DNA from: Bradyrhizobium tropiciagri
GTDB lineage: Bacteria > Pseudomonadota > Alphaproteobacteria > Rhizobiales > Xanthobacteraceae
DNA: 64,000 bases
Direction of reading: 5' to 3'
Assembly (NCBI RefSeq): GCF_001189845.1
Contig: NZ_LFLZ01000020.1
Location: 62,001 to 126,000, forward strand
Shown: piece by piece, positions 34,640-43,108 of the stretch
Layout: the number at the start of each line of letters is the position of its first letter
How positions within the stretch are numbered: the first letter of the stretch is position 1
Position numbers and translations under genes: made by a program
The notes under the pieces: generated by a model
The model's input: the letters and a program-made list of their open reading frames with translations, nothing else
What the model was told of the DNA's origin: nothing
Databases searched by the model: none

Positions 34640-35467
34640 CTAAGCCGTCGCCGGCTGCAGCACCTTCGCGATCGCGCGCAGATCCTGCCACGACAACCGC
34701 TTGTACGACGGCGAGCGCAGCAGATAGGCCGGATGGAAGGTGGCGACGGCGCGGATCGTGCGGGTGCCGGTGTCGTAATCGATCCATTTGCCGCGGGTGC
34801 GCATGATGCCCTCGCGCGTGCCGAGCAGCGCCTGCGTCGAGGGATTGCCGAGCGTTACCAGCACGTCGGGATTGACCAGCTCGATGTGGCGCTGGATGAA
34901 GGGCAGGCACACCTGCGTCTCCTGCGGCGTCGGCGTGCGGTTGCCCGGCGGCCGCCACGGGATCACGTTGGCGATATAGGCTTTGCTACGGTCGAGCCCG
35001 ATCGCCGCGATCATGCGGTCGAGCAGCTTGCCGGAGCGGCCGACGAACGGCAGGCCCTCGATGTCCTCGTCGCGGCCCGGCGCCTCGCCGACGAACATCA
35101 CGCGCGCCGCGGGATTGCCATCGGCGAACACCAGCCTGGTCGCGGTGTGCTTCAGCGCGCAGCCGTCGAACGTCTCCATCAGGGTGCGTAACGCTTCAAG
35201 CGTCGGCGCGGTGCGCGCGGCCTCGCGCGCGGAGGCGATCGCGGCGTCCGGCGCGACGGTGATTTCGCTGCGCGGAACTGATGGCATCGGCGCGGGGCGC
35301 AGCGGATTGAGCGCCACCGGCCGCGGCGCGGCAGGGGCGGGAACTGGCTCGGGCTCTTCCAGCCGGTTGACCGGCTCGTCGCCAAGCGCGCAATCGACCC
35401 CGGCCTCGAGGTAAAAGGCCAGCAATTGCTGCAGTGTAGGGGTGGGCTCGGGCGGCAGGGCCATCAT
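34640..35467 (-). CDS. Uracil-DNA glycosylase, family 4-like, with altered cluster ligands
   Basis: A 275-residue protein. The UDG core starts near residue 95. It has motif A GEAPGRDED (127-135), RPPGNRTPTP, and the catalytic-loop FHPAYLLR near the C-terminus. Compared with Thermus family-4 enzymes as I remember them, only two of the four [4Fe-4S] cysteines remain: Cys103 in DGCAL and the Cys in TQVCLPF. The other two positions are Phe100 and the Trp of VIPWRPP. An extra N-terminal Pro/Ala-rich region of about 90 residues is present. It should excise uracil, but without a standard cluster. Confidence 0.87.
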   Translation of the reverse strand: MMALPPEPTPTLQQLLAFYLEAGVDCALGDEPVNRLEEPEPVPAPAAPRPVALNPLRPAPMPSVPRSEITVAPDAAIASAREAARTAPTLEALRTLMETFDGCALKHTATRLVFADGNPAARVMFVGEAPGRDEDIEGLPFVGRSGKLLDRMIAAIGLDRSKAYIANVIPWRPPGNRTPTPQETQVCLPFIQRHIELVNPDVLVTLGNPSTQALLGTREGIMRTRGKWIDYDTGTRTIRAVATFHPAYLLRSPSYKRLSWQDLRAIAKVLQPATA

Positions 35468-35479
35468 CGGCGCAATCTA

Positions 35480-35528
35480 GAGCATCAACGGGAAAAGTGG
35501 AGGCCGGTTTTCGGAAAAGATTATGCTC
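35480..35528. repeat. Palindromic repeat, family G, copy 3
   Basis: GAGCATCAACGGGAAAAGTGG and the inverse CGGTTTTCGGAAAAGATTATGCTC lie in the divergent gap between the glycosylase and ETF-QO genes. Confidence 0.75.
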
Positions 35529-35653
35529 CTGTGGCGTCGCGGCCGCGCGAAACCTCGCAAAGCGCAATTCCATGGTTGTCCTTCCGCTAAAAATCGGAAA
35601 CAACGACTTTTGAAAAGCTTAGAAGCGTTCTCAATGGGCTGAGATCAAAGATC

Positions 35654-37312
35654 ATGAGTGCTGAAGACCTTCCTCCGCGCGAGTCTATGGAATTCGACGT
35701 CGTCATCGTCGGCGCCGGCCCGTCGGGCCTGTCGGCCGCGATCCGGCTGAAGCAGCTCAATCCGGAGCTCTCGGTCGTCGTGGTGGAGAAGGGCTCCGAA
35801 GTCGGTGCGCACATCCTGTCGGGTGCGGTGATCGATCCGGCCGGCCTCGACAAGCTCGTGCCCGATTGGCGCGAGGATGCCGACTGTCCGCTGAAGACCC
35901 AGGTCACCAGCGACCGCTTCTACTGGGCGACGTCGCAAGGCTGGTTCCGCATCCCGAACTTCATCATGCCGCCGCTGATGCACAATCATCACAACTACAT
36001 CGGCTCGCTCGGCAATGTCTGCCGCTGGCTGGCGCCGAAGGCGGAAGCGCTCGGCGTCGAGATCTATCCGGGGTTCGCTGCCGCTGAGGTGCTCTATGAC
36101 GACAAGGGCGCGGTGCGCGGCATCGCGACCGGCGACATGGGCATCGCCAAGGACGGCAGCCACAAGGATTCCTATACCCGCGGCATGGAGCTGCTCGGCA
36201 AGTACACCCTGTTCGCCGAAGGCGCGCGCGGCTCGCTGTCCAAGCAGCTGATCGCGAAGTTCAAGCTCGACGCCAACTCCGAGCCGCCGAAGTTCGGCAT
36301 CGGCCTCAAGGAAGTCTGGCAGATCGATCCGGCGAAGCACCAGAAGGGCCGGGTGCAGCACACGCTCGGCTGGCCGCTGAACGACAAGACCGGCGGCGGC
36401 TCGTTCCTCTATCACTACGACGACAACCGCGTCGCGGTCGGCTTCGTCGTGCACCTGAACTACGCCGATCCGTATCTGTCGCCGTTCGACGAATTCCAGC
36501 GGATGAAGACGCATCCCGATATCCGCGAGCTGTTCGAAGGCGGCAAGCGGCTCGCCTATGGCGCGCGCGCCATCACCGAGGGCGGCTACCAGTCGGTGCC
36601 GCGGCTCTCCTTCCCGGGCGGCGCGCTGATCGGCTGCGCCGCGGGCTTCGTCAACGTGCCGCGCATCAAGGGCGTCCACAACGCGATGGGCTCCGGCTTG
36701 CTCGCCGCCGAGCATCTCGCCGCCGCGCTCGGCGCCGGCCGCGCCAATGACGAACTCGTCGAGTATGAAAATGCCTGGCGTTCGTCGGCGATCGGCAAGG
36801 ACCTGTTCAAGGTCCGCAACGCCAAGCCGCTGCTGTCGAAGTTCGGCAATTTGCTCGGAATGGCGCTGTCCGGCTTCGACATGTGGTGCAACACGCTCGG
36901 CTTCTCGCTGTTCGGCACCCAGTCGCACGCCAAGCCCGACCGCAAGACGCTTGATCCCGCCAAGCAGCACCAGCCGATCGCCTACCCGAAGCCGGACGGC
37001 AAGATCTCGTTCGACAAGCTGTCGTCGGTATTCCTGTCCAACACCAACCATGAGGAGGACCAGCCGGTCCATCTCAAGGTCGCCGATATGAACCTGCAGA
37101 AGACGTCGGAGCATGACGTGTTCGCAGGTCCCTCCAACCGCTATTGCCCGGCCGGCGTCTACGAGTGGGTCGAGGAATCGGCAGGACCGCGTTTCCAGAT
37201 CAACGCCCAGAACTGCGTCCACTGCAAAACCTGCGACGTGAAGGACCCCAACGGCAACATCACCTGGGTTCCTCCGGAGGGTGGCGGCGGTCCGAACTAC
37301 GAGGCGATGTAA
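35654..37312 (+). CDS. Electron transfer flavoprotein-ubiquinone oxidoreductase
   Basis: A 552-residue membrane-associated flavo-iron-sulfur protein. The FAD site VVIVGAGPSGLSAAIRLKQL is at residues 15-34. The C-terminal ferredoxin-like domain holds the [4Fe-4S] ligands in RYCPAGVYEW and NCVHCKTCDVKDPNGNI. It takes electrons from the electron transfer flavoprotein during fatty- and amino-acid oxidation and reduces ubiquinone, feeding the bc1 complex encoded at the left edge of the window. Length and motifs are complete. The ATG at 35654 has no clear Shine-Dalgarno sequence. Confidence 0.96.
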   Translation: MSAEDLPPRESMEFDVVIVGAGPSGLSAAIRLKQLNPELSVVVVEKGSEVGAHILSGAVIDPAGLDKLVPDWREDADCPLKTQVTSDRFYWATSQGWFRIPNFIMPPLMHNHHNYIGSLGNVCRWLAPKAEALGVEIYPGFAAAEVLYDDKGAVRGIATGDMGIAKDGSHKDSYTRGMELLGKYTLFAEGARGSLSKQLIAKFKLDANSEPPKFGIGLKEVWQIDPAKHQKGRVQHTLGWPLNDKTGGGSFLYHYDDNRVAVGFVVHLNYADPYLSPFDEFQRMKTHPDIRELFEGGKRLAYGARAITEGGYQSVPRLSFPGGALIGCAAGFVNVPRIKGVHNAMGSGLLAAEHLAAALGAGRANDELVEYENAWRSSAIGKDLFKVRNAKPLLSKFGNLLGMALSGFDMWCNTLGFSLFGTQSHAKPDRKTLDPAKQHQPIAYPKPDGKISFDKLSSVFLSNTNHEEDQPVHLKVADMNLQKTSEHDVFAGPSNRYCPAGVYEWVEESAGPRFQINAQNCVHCKTCDVKDPNGNITWVPPEGGGGPNYEAM

Positions 37313-37720
37313 GCCGACCACATTTGCGTGAGGCCGAGCGCAGCCCGCCGCAACCTCCGCTTGGCCTCTGCCTTGCGGAAGCGGCCGGATTGCGCTGTCG
37401 GATACGTCCGAACACTCGGAACAAGGTGCCGTGGCGTCAGGATCCGGCGCTTTTTGCGTCTGCGCGCGAATATGCCCGGCCCGGTCACGATACCGCCATA
37501 GTGGGAGCGTCTTGCGGGGGCTGGCTGGATCGGCGGATCTAAAGGCCTAATCTGCCAATTGATTCGTCACGGGTTGCCTTTGGGCGATCCTTGCGGATAA
37601 CCGCCAAAAGCGGCATTGTCGCTCGCCGTGATGCCGCCGCTTGGGTTCGCATTTTGAGACTGATCGCAAGATCTTGGCCGTAAAATCCATCTTGGCGTAA
37701 ATCCCTGGAGCAAGGCGACC
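37313..37720. other. Intergenic region without a recognisable gene
   Basis: 408 bp between ETF-QO and the TPR gene. Frames on both strands are short, lack ribosome sites and resemble no family. No strong hairpin or repeat family member was seen. It presumably carries the promoter of the TPR gene. Confidence 0.5.
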
Positions 37721-39510
37721 GTGATGCTGTCCACCCGTTTCAACCGCCTGACGATTGCCCTTCTCGCTGCCGCGGCGCTCGCCGTGCCTGCGCAGCTGGC
37801 GGCGCAAACGCCGGAACATCCGACCGACAATGCCGCGCAGTTCCCGTCCAAGACCGACCTAAAATCGCTGACCACGGCGGGCAGCTATCTCGCCGCCCGC
37901 CACGCCAGCGTCGAGCGCGATGCGACCTCGGCCGCGGCGTTCTACCGCTCCGCGCTGCGCACCGACCCGAAGAATTCCGAGCTGCTCGACCGCGCCTTCA
38001 TCTCCTCGCTCGCCGACGGCGACATCGACGAGGCGGTCAAGCTCGCCGACCGCATCCTGACCCAGGACAAGGCCAACCGCGTCGCCCGCCTCGTCGTCGG
38101 CGTGCGCGACCTCAAGCTGAAGAAATATGCCGCCGCGCAGTCCAACATCAACCAGTCGGTGCGCGGCCCGATCACCGACCTGGTGGCGACCCTGCTGTCG
38201 GCCTGGGCGGCCTATGGCGCCGGCGACAGCAAGGGCGCGGTCGCCTCGATCGACAAGCTGACCGGCCCCGAATGGTATCCGATCTTCAAGGACCTGCATG
38301 CCGCCATGATCTACGAGCTCTCCGGCAAGGAGAAGGATGCCGGCGCCCGCTTCGAGAAGGTCTACAAGCTCGATGATTCGATGCTGCGCACGGTCGACGA
38401 ATATGCGCGCTGGACCTCGCGCAACAAGGACGCCGCCGCCGCGACCGCGATGTACGAGGCGTTCGACAAGAAGCTGCCGCGTCATCCGCTGGTGCTGGAA
38501 GGCATCAAGGAGACCAAGGCCGGCAAGAAGCTGCCGCCGCTGGTCGACGGCCCGCAGGCCGGCGCTGCCGAAGCGCTGTACGGCATCGGCGCCACGCTGA
38601 CCCGCCGCGGCGGCGAGGACCTCGCGCTGGTCTACCTGCAGCTCGCGCTCTATCTGCAGCCCAACCATCCGCTGGCGCTGCTGTCGCTCGCCGATCTCTA
38701 TGAATCGGTGAAGAAGCCGCAGATGGCGATCAAGGTCTATGAGCGGATGCCGGCGTCCTCGCCGCTGAAGCGCAACGCGCAGATCCAGCTCGCGACCAAT
38801 CTCGATGCCGCCGACCGTAGCGACGAGGCGATCAAGATCCTCAAGGAAGTCACCGCGGATCAGCCGAAGGACATCGAGGCGATCCTGGCGCTCGGCAATA
38901 TCGAGCGCGGCCGCAAGAAGTTCGCCGACTGCGCCACCACCTATTCGCAGGCGATCGACGCGCTGCCGGCCGCAGCGGCGACAAGAATGCCTGGGTCACC
39001 TATTACTATCGCGGCATCTGCGAGGAGCGCTCCAAGCAGTGGAACAAGGCCGAGGCCGACATGCGCAAGGCGCTCGAGCTGCAGCCCGAGCAGCCGCATG
39101 TGCTGAACTATCTCGGCTATTCCTGGATCGACCAGGGCATCAACCTCGACGAAGGCATGAAGATGATCAAGCGTGCCGTCGATCAGCGCCCTGATGACGG
39201 CTACATCGTCGATTCCCTCGGTTGGGCCTATTACCGGATCGGCAATTACGAGGAGGCGGTGAAGAACCTCGAGCGCGCGATCGACCTTAAGCCGGAAGAT
39301 CCGACCATCAACGACCATCTCGGCGATGCCTATTGGCGCGTCGGCCGCACGCTGGAAGCCAAGTTCCAGTGGGCGCATGCCCGCGACCTCAAGCCCGAGC
39401 CGGAAGAGCTGCCGAAGATCCAGGCCAAGATCGACAACGGCCTGCCGGACGACACCTCGAACGCCGCCGCCGCCGACAAGAAGAAGGACGACGACGGCAA
39501 GGGTGGTTAG
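37721..39510 (+). CDS. TPR-repeat exported protein, frame broken by one base
   Basis: About 596 residues after joining two frames. An N-terminal signal peptide (RLTIALLAAAALAVPAQLAAQ) is followed by a long array of TPR-like helical repeats and a Lys/Asp-rich tail. The first frame leaves the family pattern after AIDALPAA. One base added near 38976 (GCAGCGGCG to GCAGCGGGCG) continues as GDKNAWVTYYYRGICEERS and into clean TPR units (HVLNYLGYSWIDQGINLDEG). It resembles alphaproteobacterial periplasmic TPR lipid- or envelope-assembly helpers. It lies upstream of ispE, separated by repeats and a MITE-like insert. Confidence 0.85.
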
Positions 39511-39540
39511 ACGGCAGTTGTCAGCCCCGCGCTGAGGCCT

Positions 39541-39668
39541 CTTCCTTTCCCTCTCCCGCTTGCGGGGGAGGGCCAGGGTGGGGGTATCGCCGTGTAGAGA
39601 TTCTTTCCGTGGAGACAGCCCCCACCCGGATCGCATCGTTCGATGCGATCCGACCTCCCCCGCAAGCG
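39541..39668. repeat. Repeat of family F (CTCTCCC/GGGAGAGG type), split by an insertion
   Basis: CCCTCTCCCGCTTGCGGGGGAGGG...CCCCCACCCGGATCGC...GATCCGACCTCCCCCGCAAGCG is the left part. It resumes after the 197-bp element as GGGAGAGGTGAAGCC (39876-39890). Without the insert the right arm would read GACCTCCCCCGCAAGCGGGAGAGG. Confidence 0.8.
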
Positions 39669-39865
39669 TAGGGCTATCGCATATGGAAATTCCCGAGTCT
39701 CTTCCGATACTTGGATTGGTCTTGCGCTGATGTGCCCCATGCAAGTGTTGGAATCGGATGGAGAACAAATCGGAATCGAACCGCGAATGGCGAGCATGCT
39801 CGTTCGAACTGTCCGTCGCAGAACCATCGATTCCACGCGGGTTTCTTTCATATGCGATAGCCCTA
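39669..39865. mobile_element. MITE-like element, 197 bp, 17-bp terminal inverted repeats and 10-bp target duplication
   Basis: The left end TAGGGCTATCGCATATG (39669-39685) and the right end CATATGCGATAGCCCTA (39849-39865) are exact inverted copies. The flanks CCCGCAAGCG at 39659-39668 and 39866-39875 are an exact 10-bp direct repeat, as left by a transposase making staggered cuts. The inside has no credible transposase frame, so it would move only with help from a full-length relative. It inserted inside a family F repeat, which dates it as younger than that repeat. Confidence 0.82.
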
Positions 39866-40000
39866 CCCGCAAGCGGGAGAGGTGAAGCCAGGCTGATACA
39901 GCCCCGAAAACCCGGAATTTCCGTCTAAACAAAGGGATAGGATCGTACGGCGATTTACGCTAATCGCATCAGGCTGTTTGTTTTTTAGGGGTTTATCGCC

Positions 40001-40888
40001 GTGCCGGCGCTGATTGAAGAAGGGCGTGCCAAGGTCAACCTGACGCTTAGGGTTGTCGGACGGCGCGTCGATGGGTTTCATGATCTCGAGAGCGTCGTCG
40101 CGTTTGCCGATTGCGCCGATCGTCTCATGCTCGAGCCGGGACCCGAGCTGTCGCTGACGATGGCGGGACCGCTGGCCGACGCCTGCGGCGATACGTCCGA
40201 GAATCTGGTGCTCAAGGCGGCGCGGCTGCTCGGCGAGCGCGTCGTGGACCTCGAGGTCGGCCACTTCACCCTGGAGAAGGTGCTGCCGGTTGCGGCGGGC
40301 ATCGGCGGCGGCTCGGCGGATGCCGCGGCCGCGCTGCGGCTGTTGGCGCGGCTCAACGAACTCTCGCTCGACGATAGCAGGATCATGGAGGTCGCCCTGC
40401 AGACCGGCGCCGACGTGCCGGTGTGCGTCGCCTCGCGCGCCTGCGACATGACCGGCGTCGGCGAGGGCCTGTTGCCGCTCGACCTGCCGAAGATGCCGGC
40501 CGTGCTGGTCAATCCGCGCGTGCCGGTCGCGACCAAGGACGTCTTCAATGCGCTCGGCCTGCGCCATGGCGAACTCCTGATCGGCGCCACCGACGTCGTG
40601 ATGCAGGCGCCGGCCTGGCCGGAGGCCGGCCGCGCGGTCGACGATTGGATCGCGGCACTTTCGCGCGGCACCAATGATCTCGAAGCCCCCGCGGCGCGCA
40701 TCGAGCCCGTCATCAGCGACGTCTTGTCCGCGCTGCGCGCGACCGGCGGCGTTCGCTTGGTACGCATGTCGGGCTCCGGTGCGACCTGCTTTGCCGTGTT
40801 CGGAACCGACGCCGACGCCGAGGCCGCAGGCGAACAGCTCCGCGCCGAGCATCCCGGCTGGTGGGTGCATGCGGGCTCGCTGAGCTAG
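40001..40888 (+). CDS. ispE: 4-diphosphocytidyl-2-C-methyl-D-erythritol kinase
   Basis: A 295-residue GHMP kinase. The N-terminal EEGRAKVNLTLRVVGRRVDG, the ATP loop LPVAAGIGGGSADAAAALRL and the C-terminal RMSGSGATCFAVF are the three family motifs. It phosphorylates CDP-methylerythritol in the MEP isoprenoid pathway. The GTG at 40001 gives the family-typical start PALIEEGRAKVNL. The promoter region was altered by the MITE-like insertion, which ends 135 bp upstream. Confidence 0.95.
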   Translation: MPALIEEGRAKVNLTLRVVGRRVDGFHDLESVVAFADCADRLMLEPGPELSLTMAGPLADACGDTSENLVLKAARLLGERVVDLEVGHFTLEKVLPVAAGIGGGSADAAAALRLLARLNELSLDDSRIMEVALQTGADVPVCVASRACDMTGVGEGLLPLDLPKMPAVLVNPRVPVATKDVFNALGLRHGELLIGATDVVMQAPAWPEAGRAVDDWIAALSRGTNDLEAPAARIEPVISDVLSALRATGGVRLVRMSGSGATCFAVFGTDADAEAAGEQLRAEHPGWWVHAGSLS

Positions 40889-40902
40889 CGCGCGCTCCTC
40901 TT

Positions 40903-41005
40903 CGTCATTCCGGGGCTCGCGAAGTGAGAACCCGGAATCCATTACCCCGCACGCGATGTGGCTCAATGGATTCCGGGCTCGTGCTTCGCATGCCCCGGAA
41001 TGACG
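40903..41005. repeat. Intergenic palindromic repeat, family B, copy 2
   Basis: CGTCATTCCGGGGCTCGCG...AACCCGGAATCCATT and AATGGATTCCGGGCTCG...GCCCCGGAATGACGG directly follow ispE. Confidence 0.9.
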
Positions 41006-41098
41006 GCTTGGAGGGCGGGAGCAAAGCTCGGGCAGTTCATGCCGCGAGAATACGATGTTGTATCGTGAGTGCTGTTTCGAACGGCGTGACATCTCTCC

Positions 41099-41227
41099 CG
41101 TCATCCCCGCGCAAAGGCTTCGCCTTTGTCGCTGGAGGTGCGAGCAGAGCGAGCCTCGAAGGATGCACGGCCCGGCTGGTGGCCGTCGATCCTTCGAGAC
41201 GCCGCTTCGCGGCTCCTCAGGATGACG
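41099..41227. repeat. Intergenic repeat, family D, copy 3, followed by family C fragments
   Basis: CGTCATCCCCGCGCAAAGGC...GAGCCTCGAAGGATGCACGG and CGATCCTTCGAGACGCCG...CTCCTCAGGATGACGG. Two short GCCGGGACGACA pieces of family C follow at about 41240-41297. Together with family B the gap 40889-41453 is almost entirely repeat DNA, with no gene. Confidence 0.85.
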
Positions 41228-41453
41228 GATTTGACAAAGTCGCCGGGACGACACCTGTGGATGTGGCGCGACATCGCGTCTTCGCCGGGACGACATCCAC
41301 TCTGCCGCACCATCCCACTCCAACGCCGGGCAGCCCTGCACCCCCGGTTGCTTGGCAAGCCAAACCCCGTTTGCCATAACAGGATGAAACAACAACGTTG
41401 CGCGTGCGGGGCCATTCGGAGACCGCCGGCAGCCAAAGAGCCGGGAGGATGCC

Positions 41454-42380
41454 ATGGCCAATATCCGAGTTCTCGCCACCGATCTGGAGTTTCCCGAAGG
41501 TCCCGTCGTGATGCCCGACGGTTCGGTCGTGCTGGTCGAGATCCGCGGCCAGCGGCTGACCCGGGTCTATCCCGACGGGCGCAAGGAGATCGTCGCCAAG
41601 GTGCCGGGCGGCCCGAACGGTGCCGCGCTCGGTCCCGACGGCAAGATCTACATCTGCAACAATGGCGGCTTCTCCTGGATCCCGACCAAGAACATGATCA
41701 TGCCGGGACCGCAGCCGGAGGATTATCTCGGCGGCTCGATCCAGCGCGTCGATCTGCAATCCGGCAAGGTCGAGACCGTGGTGACAAAGTGCGGCGAGCA
41801 CGAGCTGCGCGGGCCGAACGACCTGGTGTTCGACAAGCAAGGCGGCCTGTGGTTCTCCGATCTCGGCAAGCGCCGCGCCCGCGACATGGATGTCGGCGCG
41901 TTCTATTACTTGAAGCCCGGCATGAACGAGATCGTCGAGGCCGTGCACGGCATCCTGCCGGCCAACGGCATCGGCCTGTCGCCGGACGAGAAGACCGTCT
42001 ACATCGCGGAGACGCCGACCGCGCGGCTGTGGGCCTATGAGGTCTCCGAGCCCGGCACCATCAAGCCGCGCGACGTAATCTATCGCGGCGAGCGCGGCAA
42101 GCCGATCGCTGGCCTCGGCGGCTACCAGATGTTCGACTCGCTCGCGGTCGAAGCATCAGGCAATGTCTGCGTCGCGACGCTGATCTCAGGCTGCATCTCG
42201 GTGATCGCGCCCGATGGCACGGTGGTCGAGCAGGTGCCGACCGGCGACCGCGTCACCACCAACATCGCTTTCGGCGGCCCCGATCTGAAGACCGCCTACA
42301 TCACGCTGTCCGGCAAGGGCGAGCTGATCGCGATGGACTGGTCGCGGCCCGGATTGCCGCTGAATTTTTTGAACAAGTGA
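41454..42380 (+). CDS. SMP-30/gluconolactonase-like beta-propeller protein
   Basis: A 308-residue six-bladed propeller. Typical segments are LEFPEGPVVMPDGSVVLVEI (with the metal-ligand Glu), GPNGAALGPDGKIYICNN, GPNDLVFDKQGGLWFSD and GIGLSPDEKTVYIAETPTAR. Members hydrolyse sugar lactones or related esters with a divalent metal. The substrate is not evident. GGGAGG lies seven bases before the ATG. There is no signal peptide, so it is probably cytosolic. Confidence 0.88.
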   Translation: MANIRVLATDLEFPEGPVVMPDGSVVLVEIRGQRLTRVYPDGRKEIVAKVPGGPNGAALGPDGKIYICNNGGFSWIPTKNMIMPGPQPEDYLGGSIQRVDLQSGKVETVVTKCGEHELRGPNDLVFDKQGGLWFSDLGKRRARDMDVGAFYYLKPGMNEIVEAVHGILPANGIGLSPDEKTVYIAETPTARLWAYEVSEPGTIKPRDVIYRGERGKPIAGLGGYQMFDSLAVEASGNVCVATLISGCISVIAPDGTVVEQVPTGDRVTTNIAFGGPDLKTAYITLSGKGELIAMDWSRPGLPLNFLNK

Positions 42381-42388
42381 CGTAAGAG

Positions 42389-42473
42389 CGTCATTGCGAG
42401 CGAAGCGAAGCAATCCATGTAGCCACGACGCGGAGAGATGGATTGCTTCGTCGCTTCGCTCCTCGCAATGACG
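42389..42473. repeat. Intergenic palindromic repeat, family A, copy 5
   Basis: GCGTCATTGCGAGCGAAGCG...CAATCCATG and GATGGATTGCTTCG...CTCGCAATGACGG lie between the SMP-30 and GNAT genes. Confidence 0.92.
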
Positions 42474-42486
42474 GAAAGGACACAAA

Positions 42487-43080
42487 ATGCCCTGGCTTGA
42501 ACCGGTCACCCTTCGCGGCGCGCATGCGCGGCTCGAACCGCTGTCGCATGATCACCTCGCTGGACTGACCGAGGCGGTGAAGGACGGTGAGCTGTCAAAG
42601 CTCTGGTACACCGCAATTCCGCAAGCAGAGAACATGGCCAAGGAGATCGACCGCAGGCTTGGCTTGCAGAAGGCCGGATCGATGCTGCCGTTCACGGTGT
42701 TCGATGCCGATGGCCGGATCTCGGGCATGTCCACCTACATGAATGTCGACACGCCGAACCGCCGCGTCGAGATCGGCTCGACCTGGTACGCCAAGCGCGT
42801 GCAGCGCAGCGCGGTCAACACGCAGTGCAAACTGCTGCTGCTGCAACATGCCTTCGAGAAGCTCGATTGCATCGCGGTCGAGTTCCGCACGCATTTCTTC
42901 AATCACCAGAGCCGGCGTGGCATCGAGCGTTTGGGTGCCAAGCAGGACGGCATCTTGCGCAGCCACCAGATCGCGCCCAACGGCACGTTGCGCGACACCG
43001 TGGTTTACAGCATCATCGCCAGCGAATGGTCGACGGTGAAGGCGCATCTCAACTATCAACTCAACGAAAAACCGCGCTGA
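42487..43080 (+). CDS. GNAT acetyltransferase, RimJ/RimL type
   Basis: A 197-residue protein of the RimJ/RimL-like subgroup: VTLRGAHARLEPLSHDHLAGL at the start, PFTVFDADGRISGMSTYMNVD, and the helix region AVNTQCKLLLLQHAFEKLDCIAVEFRTHFFN. RimJ/RimL-like members acetylate protein N-termini or small amines with acetyl-CoA. The target is unknown. It ends 28 bp before the GMC oxidoreductase start and may be co-transcribed with it. Confidence 0.88.
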   Translation: MPWLEPVTLRGAHARLEPLSHDHLAGLTEAVKDGELSKLWYTAIPQAENMAKEIDRRLGLQKAGSMLPFTVFDADGRISGMSTYMNVDTPNRRVEIGSTWYAKRVQRSAVNTQCKLLLLQHAFEKLDCIAVEFRTHFFNHQSRRGIERLGAKQDGILRSHQIAPNGTLRDTVVYSIIASEWSTVKAHLNYQLNEKPR

Positions 43081-43108
43081 CACTCTGGTCGGCGCCAGAA
43101 ACGAGACG

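Noticed and set aside
37567..37875. A 102-codon minus-strand frame before the TPR gene
   Set aside because: It overlaps the signal-peptide region of the TPR gene antisense, lacks a ribosome site and has no family features.
39643..39885. An 80-codon frame spanning the MITE-like element, as a possible transposase remnant
   Set aside because: It starts and ends in flanking repeat DNA, has no ribosome site and shows no DDE-type motif.
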